A DNA stretch of 64,000 bases, taken from Pseudocolwellia sp. AS88 (GTDB taxonomy: Bacteria; Pseudomonadota; Gammaproteobacteria; Enterobacterales; Alteromonadaceae). Under the pieces are notes generated by a model. That model was not told the origin of the DNA. It saw only the letters and a program-made list of their open reading frames with translations, and ran no database searches. The position numbers and the translations under genes are program-made. Of the stretch, positions 26,554 through 35,578 are shown one piece after another (positions within the stretch are counted from its first letter, which is position 1; each line of letters opens with the position of its first letter). The stretch is from contig NZ_JAUPEC010000003.1 in the NCBI RefSeq assembly GCF_030551755.1, positions 186,001-250,000 on the forward strand, given 5' to 3'.

Positions 26554-27642
26554 TTATGAAACAATTTGATTTCGGCCATTTTCTTTAGCGCTATAAAGTT
26601 TCTTATCGGCTTCTTTATATAGATTTTCAATAGAAGTGTTTTGTTGGTTAACTTCAGAGATACCAATAGAAAGTGTTAGCTTGATCGTTAACTCATTATA
26701 TTCAAAATCTTTGCTTTCTATTGTTGAACGTATTTTCTCGGCGATCACTTTAGCCCCTTCAATTGATGTATCGTGCAATAAAATAGTGAACTCTTCACCG
26801 CCAATACGAGCGAAAATATCACTTTTGCGCATTATTTTTTCTATTTCTTGTACGATACTAATTAAAACAAAATCGCCTGCGTGATGTCCGTAGGTGTCAT
26901 TAATTTTCTTGAAAAAATCTATATCCATCATAAGAAGCGAAGCTTTCTTCTTTTCTCTTATTGCTATAGATAATAAGTTTTCTGCTACCTCAAAAAAATA
27001 ACGTCGATTGTATATATTGGTTAAATTATCAATCATAGATAATTTATGTAGTTCTTCTACACTTTCTTGGAGCTTCTTGTTGGTTTGTATATTGATTAAA
27101 TGACCGTTATAAATTGCTTTTGAAAGCAGGAGTGTCACTGGGATATAAATGAGTATTAATACTACCAAAGCAATATGTTGATGTTTACCGTAATAAAATA
27201 GAATAAATATTTGTGGGATGACCATGATGAAGAAAAACATCATGTAGGCTTTGTAAATTGTTGCCATTGATAATACGGCAGCAGTAATTATTCCTATAAC
27301 TATAACCAAATTAACAAGTTCAAATGGTGGGGGAGCATATATTACAACTAAGCATGACGATGCGGTCCATATACATGCTTGTAAAGCTGTAAGTGTCATG
27401 AATACTTTCTTCTGTTTCTCTATTCCATGTACGCTTGCTTGTTTTAGATGTTTGTTAAACATTCTTACATTATACAATCGATAATAAGCTAATATTGTTT
27501 GAGCAAAGAGCCATACAATAAGAAAAGAAAGCGGAATAAACTTAAAGAATATAACAAAATAAATAGAAGAAACGATTAACAAAGCAATCATAGATCTAGG
27601 TGTTTGCTGAACTAAAACTTCAATAAGTTTAGGGTGACTCAT
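26554..27642 (-). CDS. Membrane GGDEF diguanylate cyclase
   Basis: 362 residues. Five to six hydrophobic helices within residues 15–185, then a GGDEF domain: LSMIDNLTNIYNRRYF, MDIDFFKKINDTYGHHAGD, and the active-site ARIGGEEFTIL. An inhibitory RKSD site lies five residues before GGEEF, so feedback inhibition by c-di-GMP is likely. The active site is intact. A strong GGAGGAA ribosome-binding site precedes the ATG. Monocistronic between tRNA-His and a divergent DUF1285 gene. Its membrane sensor ligand is unknown. Confidence 0.92.
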   Translation of the reverse strand: MSHPKLIEVLVQQTPRSMIALLIVSSIYFVIFFKFIPLSFLIVWLFAQTILAYYRLYNVRMFNKHLKQASVHGIEKQKKVFMTLTALQACIWTASSCLVVIYAPPPFELVNLVIVIGIITAAVLSMATIYKAYMMFFFIMVIPQIFILFYYGKHQHIALVVLILIYIPVTLLLSKAIYNGHLINIQTNKKLQESVEELHKLSMIDNLTNIYNRRYFFEVAENLLSIAIREKKKASLLMMDIDFFKKINDTYGHHAGDFVLISIVQEIEKIMRKSDIFARIGGEEFTILLHDTSIEGAKVIAEKIRSTIESKDFEYNELTIKLTLSIGISEVNQQNTSIENLYKEADKKLYSAKENGRNQIVS

Positions 27643-27969
27643 TCTTCCTCCTTAAGTTGTATAGCTTTTCGGTTATTTATTTCAAATAAGGTTATAGTGC
27701 GTTAAAACTTAACTTCTTTAAATGAACGATAGATCATTGTATTTATAACAATATTTTTCTCTAACGGTATCTAAACTACCGTTCTTTTAATTATAGTGCA
27801 ATTTGTAGTTTCTACTTTTTTTGTTAATAAGCATCCAAGTATATTTATTACATATAGTTTTCAATTATTGACATTATTTTGATGAACGGCGTGGATAGTT
27901 ACTTTAGGGTTGCTCGGACTAAGGTTGATGAATTGCAAGAAGGTATTTGTTTCACATATTAGGTAACTT
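27643..27969. other. Divergent intergenic region with a hairpin
   Basis: Separates the GGDEF gene from the DUF1285 gene. It contains AACGGTA (27763–27769) and TACCGTT (27777–27783) followed by CTTTTAATT, a small terminator-like hairpin on the plus strand with no annotated gene before it. No ORF recognised. Confidence 0.3.
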
Positions 27970-28512
27970 ATGAATTTAGATAGAATTTCAGAACAATTAG
28001 GAAAACCGTCAGATGGAAAAGCATCTAAAATTCCACCTGTTGAGTTATGGGATCCTCCTTATTGTGGAGAAATAGACATTAAAATAAAGGCGAATGGTGA
28101 TTGGTTCTACAACAATAGTATCTTTAAACGTTTACCTTTAGTTAAGCTATTTGCTTCTGTTATTAAAAAAGAAGCAGAGGATTACTTCTTAGTCACACCG
28201 GTAGAGAAAGTTAAAATAACTGTTGAGCAAGCGCCGTTTGTATTAACACAATGGCAATGGCAGGATGCTGAGCAAACTATCATGACAGTGCGTACCAATG
28301 TAGAAGATGAATTTATATTAAACGAAGATCATCCGCTGAGTATAGATGAACAAGGGGATTTGATGGTAACCGTTAGACGTAATTTAAAAGCTAAGGTGCA
28401 TAGAAATGTATTTTATCAGTGGGCTGATATAGCGAAAGAAGTAGAAACAACAAAAGGCACCGAGTTAATGTTTACTAGTGCCAATTGTAATTTCAGTTTA
28501 GGTTCTATTTAA
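27970..28512 (+). CDS. DUF1285-family protein
   Basis: 180 residues. The motifs PPVELWDPPYCGEIDIKIKANGDWFYNNSIFKRLPLVKLFASVIKKE and ADIAKE near the end are characteristic of the DUF1285 family. The function is unknown; the known structures show a two-domain beta fold. It converges with hemN, 22 bases away. An AGGTAA site precedes the ATG. Confidence 0.88.
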   Translation: MNLDRISEQLGKPSDGKASKIPPVELWDPPYCGEIDIKIKANGDWFYNNSIFKRLPLVKLFASVIKKEAEDYFLVTPVEKVKITVEQAPFVLTQWQWQDAEQTIMTVRTNVEDEFILNEDHPLSIDEQGDLMVTVRRNLKAKVHRNVFYQWADIAKEVETTKGTELMFTSANCNFSLGSI

Positions 28513-28534
28513 TTTTTTTCTGTCTTTATCTGTC

Positions 28535-29905
28535 TTAAATGACACGGGAAAAACGCTGCATGTTGATGTGCTTTTTCATATAACTATCAAACGACATGCA
28601 CATATTACGCACTAATAACCTAGCTTGCGGAGCAATCATAATTGAGTCTTTGTTGTTAACCACTAAACCATCTTCAATGAAGGTTGATAACGCAGGCAAG
28701 TCGTTAAGAAAATAGTCATCAAAGTTAATATTATATTTCTGGTTAATCATTGTTTTATCAAGAAACAAATTACACATTAACTCACGTATTACGTCTCCTC
28801 TGATAATATCGTCTTGGGTGAGAGCAATTCCTTTTTCTAAAGCATATTGGTTTGTTTCAATTGCATGGTAATATGTTTTTAGGTCTTTTACGTTTTGGCT
28901 GTAAACATTACCAATATCACTTATTGATGAAACGCCTAAACCCAATAAATCGCAATTTCCTTTAGTTGTATAACCTTGAAAATTTCTATGAAGTTTCCCA
29001 TCCTTTTGCGCGATAGATAGTTCATCGTCGGGCTTTGCAAAATGATCCATTCCAATGAATTCATAGCCATAGGCACATAGTTTCTCTATAGCTAGCCTCA
29101 TTAATGCAAATTTTTGATTAATGCTAGGTAACCATTCGTCACGTAATTTACGTTGTGATGCGAAACGCGTAGGGATGTGGGCATAGCTAAAAAGTGAGAT
29201 ACGATCTACGTCCATTTCCTTGGCTTTGTCTAGGGTACGAGTAAATGTTTCAATTGTTTGATGTGGTAAACCGTAAATAAGATCAATGTTAATAGATTTG
29301 AAACCAACAGATTTTGCATGTGCGATAAATTGTTCTATAAATTCTGTGGATTGCACTCGATTGATGGCCTCTTGCACCTTTTTATCAATGTCTTGTACAC
29401 CAATACTCAATCGATTAAAGCCTAAACTGTATAAGTGTTCTGCTAAGTTTAATTCTATTTCTCTAGGATCAACTTCTATACTCATGTCTACTTTTTCTGC
29501 AAAGGTGAATTGTTGTTTGAGTAAGTTAACTAATCTTGTTATTTGTTCATGAGTTAAAAAGCTGGGTGTGCCTCCGCCCCAATGTAATTGTTTTACGGTG
29601 TAGCCTTGGAAGAGTTTTGCTCGTGAGTTTATTTCTTTAGCCAAATATTCTAAATATGTGTCGGCTTTACTTCTATGGCGAGTAACAACCTTATTACAAC
29701 CACAGTAATAACAGAGGCTATGACAAAAGGGGATATGAATATAGAGGGATAGTTCTTTATTAGGTGAGTTTTCAATGGCTTTAATAAAGTCATTCTCTGA
29801 AAATTCATCATGAAATTCTAATGCTGTTGGATAAGAGGTATACCTAGGACCCGCTGTATTATATTTATTGAGTAACTTTTCATTAAAAAACTGGTCAACT
29901 TGCAT
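28535..29905 (-). CDS. hemN: Oxygen-independent coproporphyrinogen III oxidase
   Basis: 456 residues, matching HemN (about 457). The radical-SAM motif is YIHIPFCHSLCYYCGCNKV (about residues 52–70): CxxxCxxC plus the extra Cys of true HemN. The glycine-rich HWGGGTPSF and the C-terminal HemN domain are present, and the N-terminal YNTAGPRYTSYPTA is the HemN signature that distinguishes it from HemW. It converts coproporphyrinogen III to protoporphyrinogen IX without oxygen, in the cytoplasm. An FNR-like box lies 69 bases upstream, consistent with anaerobic induction. The order yihI–DUF2489–hemN is typical of gammaproteobacteria. Confidence 0.97.
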   Translation of the reverse strand: MQVDQFFNEKLLNKYNTAGPRYTSYPTALEFHDEFSENDFIKAIENSPNKELSLYIHIPFCHSLCYYCGCNKVVTRHRSKADTYLEYLAKEINSRAKLFQGYTVKQLHWGGGTPSFLTHEQITRLVNLLKQQFTFAEKVDMSIEVDPREIELNLAEHLYSLGFNRLSIGVQDIDKKVQEAINRVQSTEFIEQFIAHAKSVGFKSINIDLIYGLPHQTIETFTRTLDKAKEMDVDRISLFSYAHIPTRFASQRKLRDEWLPSINQKFALMRLAIEKLCAYGYEFIGMDHFAKPDDELSIAQKDGKLHRNFQGYTTKGNCDLLGLGVSSISDIGNVYSQNVKDLKTYYHAIETNQYALEKGIALTQDDIIRGDVIRELMCNLFLDKTMINQKYNINFDDYFLNDLPALSTFIEDGLVVNNKDSIMIAPQARLLVRNMCMSFDSYMKKHINMQRFSRVI

Positions 29906-29973
29906 AAACTCACACCTAAATCTTCGACAATATTTGTTAGGTGTAAGTGTATCAATTGATAAAGTAACAAGGG

Positions 29974-29987
29974 TTGATCTGACTCAA
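29974..29987 (-). promoter_or_regulatory. FNR-like box upstream of hemN
   Basis: TTGATCTGACTCAA (plus strand) matches TTGAT-N4-ATCAA at nine of ten defined positions, 69–82 bases before the hemN start, a position suited to activation by FNR. Confidence 0.65.
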
Positions 29988-30045
29988 GTTTTCTGATGCT
30001 ATTTTCATCTAATAGCATCATGAATATTCACATTAACAGGTAAAA

Positions 30046-30534
30046 CTAAGCAGAAATAACACTAAGTCGTTCAGTCGCGTATTGGTGCAATTGTCCAACA
30101 TCTTGCTGAATTTTAGATTTAAGATCTGCTTCTAGTTTCATGCGTTCAAAATCAAGTTTCATGCGCTCGGGCTTGGTAAGCTTTTTACGTTCTTCCAATA
30201 TAGGCATATGTTTTATACCATCATACAAGGCATATACTGAAGGAAATAAGGTATTAAGTTCACTGCTAAGTTTAAGTGAGTCTAATAGTACCGACAATCG
30301 CCAACAACCTTCAGATAACTCGCACTGTTCTTCTTTCATTGCTCTAACAATAATCACAACACTATTAAGTACTTTAGTGTCATGTTTTTTTAGCGCAGCT
30401 TGCTTTTCTTGCTCAGCAATCGCTTGGTTAGCGGTTTGCTTTTTTAATTGTGAAAGCAGCATGCCGGCATATATAGCAAGCGGAATAATAATGAATAAAG
30501 CAATAACAGCGTAAAGCCAGTAACCTTCAAGCAT
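30046..30534 (-). CDS. DUF2489-family membrane protein
   Basis: 162 residues. One N-terminal helix (about 7–27) followed by a cytoplasmic helical region with ALKKHDTKVLNSVVIIVRAMKEEQCELSEGCWRLSVLLD, the DUF2489 hallmark. Function unknown. It lies 11 bases after yihI and before hemN on the same strand, the usual order in Vibrio and Alteromonadales. Confidence 0.85.
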   Translation of the reverse strand: MLEGYWLYAVIALFIIIPLAIYAGMLLSQLKKQTANQAIAEQEKQAALKKHDTKVLNSVVIIVRAMKEEQCELSEGCWRLSVLLDSLKLSSELNTLFPSVYALYDGIKHMPILEERKKLTKPERMKLDFERMKLEADLKSKIQQDVGQLHQYATERLSVISA

Positions 30535-30545
30535 ATGGGTCCTTA

Positions 30546-31136
30546 TTAGTATTTAGACAGATCGGTTGTATCTAACGAATCCCATAAGTCTTCTTCGCTC
30601 GACTTACTTTGATTATTATCTTCGTCGTCTTCAGACTCTTCATCATCCCAACCAAGTAGTTCACGTAATTCTTGATGACGTTCCATTTTCTCATTGAAAT
30701 AGTCAATTTGCTCTTCACTAAGGGTTTTATCTTCTTCTTGAAGGGCTAATATGCTTTGCAATTGTTGATCATCTTCGATGGCATATAACTCATCTTCTAA
30801 CGCGCTTGTTGGTGTAACTTCAGGTTCAACTATACGAATAGCAGCAATAGGTGATTGCTTTTCTTTTTTAGGCTTATTGGTATTCGTTGTAACTTTCGGT
30901 GCAGCTTTTGGTGTTAAATCAATAGGTACTTTGCTACCTAGGCGTGGATCTTTAGGCACATTGCTTTTTTGATTTTGAGTTTTATTTTCAAAAGCTTCTT
31001 TTTGGCGGTTACCTGGCTCTTTACCTACTTTCTTTTTAGCTCTTTTCGGCGTAGGTACGATCAGCTTTTTATCAGCTTCACTAAGAGCTTCTCTTTTTCC
31101 TACACCTGGTTTTCTTGATTTTTTAACGCGTGACAT
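30546..31136 (-). CDS. yihI: Der GTPase-activating protein YihI
   Basis: 196 residues. A very basic N-terminus (MSRVKKSRKPGVGKREALSEADKK, RAKKKVGKEPGNRQ), a proline/lysine-rich linker, and an acidic C-terminal half (LYAIEDDQQLQSILALQEEDKTLSEEQIDYFNEKMERHQELRELLGW). This layout matches YihI, which stimulates the GTPase Der in late 50S ribosome assembly. The acidic tail (about 165–190) is long. Likely co-transcribed with DUF2489. Confidence 0.88.
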   Translation of the reverse strand: MSRVKKSRKPGVGKREALSEADKKLIVPTPKRAKKKVGKEPGNRQKEAFENKTQNQKSNVPKDPRLGSKVPIDLTPKAAPKVTTNTNKPKKEKQSPIAAIRIVEPEVTPTSALEDELYAIEDDQQLQSILALQEEDKTLSEEQIDYFNEKMERHQELRELLGWDDEESEDDEDNNQSKSSEEDLWDSLDTTDLSKY

Positions 31137-31243
31137 GTTTGTACTTCAATTTATAGTCTTAATGGTTCTATTTTACTCGATTAATTGATAAACAGCGATA
31201 GTCATCACCATTCATTCGTCATTTAGCTAGAAAATTTAAGGTT

Positions 31244-31282
31244 TTCAATGTGAATCGTTAGATTAAAATCCTTCACATTGAA
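31244..31282. promoter_or_regulatory. 11-bp inverted repeat between M61 peptidase and yihI
   Basis: TTCAATGTGAA (31244–31254) and TTCACATTGAA (31272–31282) are perfect complements around a 17-base loop. It lies after the M61 gene and before yihI; it may be a weak terminator or a regulatory site in the yihI leader. Confidence 0.4.
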
Positions 31283-31359
31283 TTATTTACCTTAAGATAG
31301 CCTTTATTTACTGAGTTGCTTTAATACAACGAAGGCTAAGCGTAATGATTCTGCTTAGT

Positions 31360-33141
31360 TCACAGCTCTATAATATTGCGCCATTTATTACTTAATTTGG
31401 CATCCGATTCTGTGATTTCAATAGCTGAAGTAGGAGAATCGATAAAGCGAATCGATTGTTCAAGCAATTGGTCGTCTCTAAAGTAATGACATTTCACCGA
31501 TGTATTTTGAGCTAAATGCTCCGCTATATTTTGTAATGATTTTTCTGTTGCTTGCATGTTATCTACGGCGATTATGATGTCATTTACCGCTAAGCCAGCG
31601 TTTGCAGCAGGACTGTCTTCTACCACCTGAGTGACTTTTAGCCCTGATGGTGTCGCAGTGTAAAGAGCACCAATATAGGGTACATATTCATCTGTTGTGC
31701 GGGTTTCTACACTATTCAATTTACAGAATTTACTGGCGGCGAAATCAATACCTACTTTTTTAAGTAAAGCTGATAAATTTACACGCTCAGCATTGTGTAA
31801 CATGGCTGTAAACTCGTCACGTATATCGGTATTACATAATATATTGGCTATATTGATAAAGTCGTCTTCACTTGTGCCTATATTCGTTCGGCCAAAGTGG
31901 ATCCATAACTCTTTCATTAGGTTGTCTAAACTGTATTGCCCATTTGATTTATCTCGAATAGTTAAGTCTAACCAAAGAGCAATTAAAGAGCCTTTAGTGT
32001 AGTAACTGACAATATTGTTGACGGCGTCAGGTCCTTGTTTATAAAACTTGGTCCAAGTATCAAAGCTAGAGTCAGCCACGCTTTGTTTTAATTCACCTTT
32101 GCCTCGGTATACACGAGTCGCCGTTTTAGACAAAATTTTCAAATAATCTTCAAACGAGATAAGCCCAGTGCGATATAGTGAGAAATCGTCATAATAAGAC
32201 GTTATACCCTCATAAGCCCAAAGCTGAGTGGTGTGAGTTTCTTCTTGTAAATTATAAGGAATAAACTCTTTTGGTTTGATGCGACATACATTCCACGCAT
32301 GAAAATATTCATGTGAACATAAGCTTAAAAAGGTACGGTAATTTTCTGTAAGTTCATCTGGTTTATTTGGATTAGGCAAATCAAAACGACTGGCTTGTAA
32401 TATGGTTGAATTTTTGTGTTCTAAGCCACCAAAACCGTTGGCAAGTAAATGTGTAATAAACCAATATTCTTTGAAAGGGGCTTCGCCAAACATCGATATA
32501 TGGTGCTGACAAAGTTTAGTTAAGTCTTTGGTTAAACGTGTTAAATCACCGTAATGTTCGCTGGTAAATACAACATGATGAGTTACGCCTTCAACATCAA
32601 ATTCTTTGTAGCTAAAGTTACCCATAGCAACGGGTCCGTCTATCAATTCTTGATAGTTTTCTGCACTGTATTGACCGAATGCGTATTTCTCTGTGTTATG
32701 TCGTGTAAGACCTGTCGCTACTTTCCAATCCTTTATTGCGTCGGTAGGTTCAATGTTTAATAGACAAGCTTGGTTGGCTAGTTCTTCTACCTGTAAAAAT
32801 ACCGAACTACCGTTGAAGAAGGCACGTTGACTGTCTAAATACGCAGTTCTTACTGATAAGTCGAAGGCAAATACTGAGTAATTAATGGTAACACTTGTCT
32901 CATTGTTTGAAGTGAGTGTCCAAGTTTGTTTATCGTTTTTAATCAATATTGGTGAGCTGTTATCTTCTGCCGTTGCATTAATTTCAATAATGTTTTTAGC
33001 AAAGTCGCGGATCATGTAGCTGCCTGGAAGCCAGCTTGGTAAAGAAAGGGTATAAGGTTTATTTGCAGTTACGTTAAAGGTTAAAGAAACTGAAAATAAA
33101 TGACTGTTAATATTTAACGGAGAAATTGAATAATTGATCAT
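31360..33141 (-). CDS. M61-family peptidase with PDZ domain
   Basis: 593 residues. The zinc-binding LCSHEYFHAWNVCRIKP (HExxH plus downstream Glu region, about 273–290) and WAYEGITSYYDDF identify the M61 glycyl-aminopeptidase family. A C-terminal PDZ domain is seen at GLKVTQVVEDSPAANAGLAVNDIIIAVDN. No signal peptide is seen, so the enzyme is probably cytoplasmic. It likely removes N-terminal Gly/Ala residues or degrades peptides. Full length for the family (about 590–620). Confidence 0.93.
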   Translation of the reverse strand: MINYSISPLNINSHLFSVSLTFNVTANKPYTLSLPSWLPGSYMIRDFAKNIIEINATAEDNSSPILIKNDKQTWTLTSNNETSVTINYSVFAFDLSVRTAYLDSQRAFFNGSSVFLQVEELANQACLLNIEPTDAIKDWKVATGLTRHNTEKYAFGQYSAENYQELIDGPVAMGNFSYKEFDVEGVTHHVVFTSEHYGDLTRLTKDLTKLCQHHISMFGEAPFKEYWFITHLLANGFGGLEHKNSTILQASRFDLPNPNKPDELTENYRTFLSLCSHEYFHAWNVCRIKPKEFIPYNLQEETHTTQLWAYEGITSYYDDFSLYRTGLISFEDYLKILSKTATRVYRGKGELKQSVADSSFDTWTKFYKQGPDAVNNIVSYYTKGSLIALWLDLTIRDKSNGQYSLDNLMKELWIHFGRTNIGTSEDDFINIANILCNTDIRDEFTAMLHNAERVNLSALLKKVGIDFAASKFCKLNSVETRTTDEYVPYIGALYTATPSGLKVTQVVEDSPAANAGLAVNDIIIAVDNMQATEKSLQNIAEHLAQNTSVKCHYFRDDQLLEQSIRFIDSPTSAIEITESDAKLSNKWRNIIEL

Positions 33142-33243
33142 GGAAAAGTCACGCTACATTGAAAATAAAATATGCTTCAATGTAGCAGAAACTTTAGCGC
33201 TTAACATCTCGCTAGCAAGGATATTAGCTATTTTTTAAGAGGA

Positions 33244-34104
33244 TTAAGAAAGAATTACTGTTTTGTCGCCGTTTAAACAAACGCGTTGTTCAGCATGTTC
33301 TTTTACAGCTTTACAAATAGCTGTAGCTTCTAAGTCATGACCTAAATGTACCATTTGTTCTATGGTAAATGTGTGGTTAATTGGCTTAACTTCTTGCGCA
33401 ATAATAGGGCCTTCATCTAAGTCTGCTGTTACGTAATGAGCTGTAGCACCAATAACTTTAACGCCACGAGAATGCGCTTGATGATAAGGTTTTGCGCCTT
33501 TAAAGCTAGGTAAGAATGAATGATGAATATTAATCGCATTGCCTCGTAACTTAACACACATGTCGTCTGACAATATTTGCATGTATCTCGCTAAAATTAA
33601 AAGTTCTGATTCTGTTTCGCTAATAATATTTAAGATCTGAGCTTCTTGTTCCGCTTTAGTTTCTTTCGTTACTGGCAAGTAATGATATGGAATACCATGC
33701 CATTCAACTAATGATTGGCAATCAAGGTGATTTGACACAACCGCTGCTACTTCAATAGGTAAAACACCCGCTTTAGACTTAGTGAGTAATGACACTAAAC
33801 AATGATCATATTGTGATACCGCAATAACTACTTTTGGTAAGCAATCTTTATTTCTTAATACATATTCCATATTTAATGGTTTAGCTAACTCATTAATACC
33901 ATGAGTAAATTCATCAATAGGTACCGTTAAGTTACGGTCATCAAAAGCTATGCGTGAGAAGAATGTATTTGTATATGGATCACTGTATTGCGATGTTTCT
34001 GTGATGAAGGCACCGTGTTCAAATAAGTTTTGAGATACTTTTGCTAATACGCCAGAAGTATCAGGACATTGCCAAGTTAAAGTGTAATGGTTGGTTTTAC
34101 TCAT
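33244..34104 (-). CDS. purU: Formyltetrahydrofolate deformylase
   Basis: 286 residues. An N-terminal ACT domain (YTLTWQCPDTSGVLAKVSQNLFEHGAFI, residues 7–85) and a C-terminal formyltransferase fold with NAINIHHSFLPSFKGAKPYHQA and the catalytic Asp of TADLDEGPII. It hydrolyses 10-formyl-THF to formate and THF, supplying formate to PurT and balancing C1 pools. Length matches E. coli PurU (280). Monocistronic. Confidence 0.95.
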   Translation of the reverse strand: MSKTNHYTLTWQCPDTSGVLAKVSQNLFEHGAFITETSQYSDPYTNTFFSRIAFDDRNLTVPIDEFTHGINELAKPLNMEYVLRNKDCLPKVVIAVSQYDHCLVSLLTKSKAGVLPIEVAAVVSNHLDCQSLVEWHGIPYHYLPVTKETKAEQEAQILNIISETESELLILARYMQILSDDMCVKLRGNAINIHHSFLPSFKGAKPYHQAHSRGVKVIGATAHYVTADLDEGPIIAQEVKPINHTFTIEQMVHLGHDLEATAICKAVKEHAEQRVCLNGDKTVILS

Positions 34105-34260
34105 TTTATATTTACAGTGATTAAAGTTGATTGATTGGTTATATTTTTACATTTTTTTTAATGAAACAACAGGTTTTAGTGACGGGTAACAACCTGACCA
34201 CTTTTTTAGATTGATCTAATATAAAGGGCTATATGACGAATAATATTAATTTTTTTAATA

Positions 34261-34488
34261 TTATTCAGGAAAGCTTGCCTTGTTTTTAATGTAAAGTTCT
34301 TCTACTTTTTCTCGCGCCCAAGGGGTTTTTCTTAAAAAAGTTAAACTTGATTTGATGCTTGGATTGTCGGTAAAACATTTGATTTTTATTTCTTGACCAA
34401 GTGCCTCAAAGCCAATGTGTTCAACAAGCTGTTCTACAATAGTTTTAAGGGTAATACCGTGTAGTGGATTGTATGGTTGATTGTCCAA
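34261..34488 (-). CDS. VF530 (DUF2132) family small protein
   Basis: 75 residues if translation starts at the TTG at 34488 ([14 protein letters not shown]), with AGAG upstream. The conserved core [21 protein letters not shown] and [21 protein letters not shown] is the complete VF530 DNA-binding-like family. A longer reading starts at another TTG at 34515, but that lies inside the terminal repeat of a miniature element; no ATG exists in frame. The insertion of the element just upstream suggests the original promoter or leader has been replaced. Confidence 0.85.
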   Translation of the reverse strand: MDNQPYNPLHGITLKTIVEQLVEHIGFEALGQEIKIKCFTDNPSIKSSLTFLRKTPWAREKVEELYIKNKASFPE

Positions 34489-34506
34489 AGGATTTCTCTG
34501 TTTAAG

Positions 34507-34672
34507 TAATACCAATTTGATTAATGAAGTGATCTACTTTTTCATGAGGAAAAATGGATAATTACAAGGCATAAAATTTAGTAAGTAGTTATTCTACTTA
34601 TAAATTTTATAACGCCGTCATTATTAATTTTAACCGTTAAAAATGAGCAGTTAATTAATCAACTTGGTATTA
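34507..34672. mobile_element. MITE, family B (166 bp, TA duplication)
   Basis: The terminal inverted repeats TAATACCAATTTGATTAAT and (right, reverse-complemented) TAATACCAAGTTGATTAAT match at 18 of 19 positions. TA bounds each end, as for Tc1/mariner or IS630-like insertions. A central near-perfect hairpin spans 34571–34610 (ATAAAATTTA…TAAATTTTAT). No ORF. Confidence 0.8.
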
Positions 34673-34693
34673 TAGGTTTAAGTTCTAGATAAT

Positions 34694-34723
34694 AAAAAAG
34701 CAGAACTATATCGCTCTGCTTTT
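34694..34723 (-). terminator. Terminator of the peroxiredoxin–glutaredoxin gene
   Basis: On the minus strand AAAAGCAGA pairs with TCTGCTTTT (9 bp, 10-base loop) and is followed by TTATTATC. It lies 33 bases after the stop of the upstream gene. Confidence 0.75.
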
Positions 34724-34755
34724 AGATAAAAGATTCGTTATTCCAAAATAGTTAA

Positions 34756-35487
34756 TTATTTTTGAAAGTGTTCTTCTAACTTGTCACTTCCGCCAATAAG
34801 CTCACCATTAATAAATACTTGTGGTACAGCAGTCGCATTAGTAATTGCTTTAAGTGCTGTTAGGCTTAAATCTTTACCTAATTCTAATTCTTCAAACTGG
34901 TAACCTTTTTCTACTAATAAGGCTTTGGCTTTTGAACAGAAAGGACAGCCAGGCTTTGTAATTACAGCTACTTCAGCAGTAGAAACGGCTTCAGGGTTAA
35001 TGTATTTAAGCATCGTTGTTGCATCAGAAACTTCAAACGGGTCGCCAGGTACTTCAGGCTCGATAAACATTTTATCGATAATTCCGTCTTTAACTAACAT
35101 AGCGTATCTCCAGCTACGTTTGCCAAATCCAATGTCTGATTTGTCAACTAATAAGCCCATTGCCTCAGTGAAGTCGCCGTTACCATCTGGAATAAAACTG
35201 ATGTTTTTTGTATTTTGATCTGCAGACCAAGAATTCATAACGAACGTATCGTTAACTGACATACAAATAATTTCATCAACGCCGTTTTCGAAGAATTTAG
35301 GCGCTAGTTCGTCGTAGCCAGGTAAATGAGTTGATGAACATGTTGGTGTGAAGGCACCTGGTAGTGAAAAAACTACAACAGTTCTGTTTTTGAAAATTTC
35401 ATTTGTTGAACGTTCAGCCCATTCGTCATTAGCTCTTAATTTAAACGTTACGTTAGGTACAGCTTGTGTTTCTTTGTTGATGAACAT
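34756..35487 (-). CDS. Peroxiredoxin–glutaredoxin fusion (hybrid Prx5)
   Basis: 243 residues, the full length of the hybrid PGdx family. Residues 1–160 are a Prx5-type peroxiredoxin with the peroxidatic cysteine in PGAFTPTCSSTHLPGY; residues 170–243 are a glutaredoxin with the CPFC active site (KPGCPFCSKAKALL) and TAVPQVFINGELIGG. It reduces hydroperoxides using glutathione, the attached glutaredoxin recycling the peroxiredoxin. A GGAG site precedes the ATG. OxyR control is common for this family but no site was identified. Confidence 0.96.
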   Translation of the reverse strand: MFINKETQAVPNVTFKLRANDEWAERSTNEIFKNRTVVVFSLPGAFTPTCSSTHLPGYDELAPKFFENGVDEIICMSVNDTFVMNSWSADQNTKNISFIPDGNGDFTEAMGLLVDKSDIGFGKRSWRYAMLVKDGIIDKMFIEPEVPGDPFEVSDATTMLKYINPEAVSTAEVAVITKPGCPFCSKAKALLVEKGYQFEELELGKDLSLTALKAITNATAVPQVFINGELIGGSDKLEEHFQK

Positions 35488-35578
35488 GGTTATCTCCGAA
35501 ATGAATGTATAAGTTATAATAGCGCTTTTGTATGTTATTTACATACTAGATAAGTAACTAAATGCGACTATTTTTTTA

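Noticed and set aside
27763-27792. Small RNA gene ending in the AACGGTA/TACCGTT hairpin
   Set aside because: The stem is only 7 bp with a short broken T-run, and no promoter or conserved body is visible.
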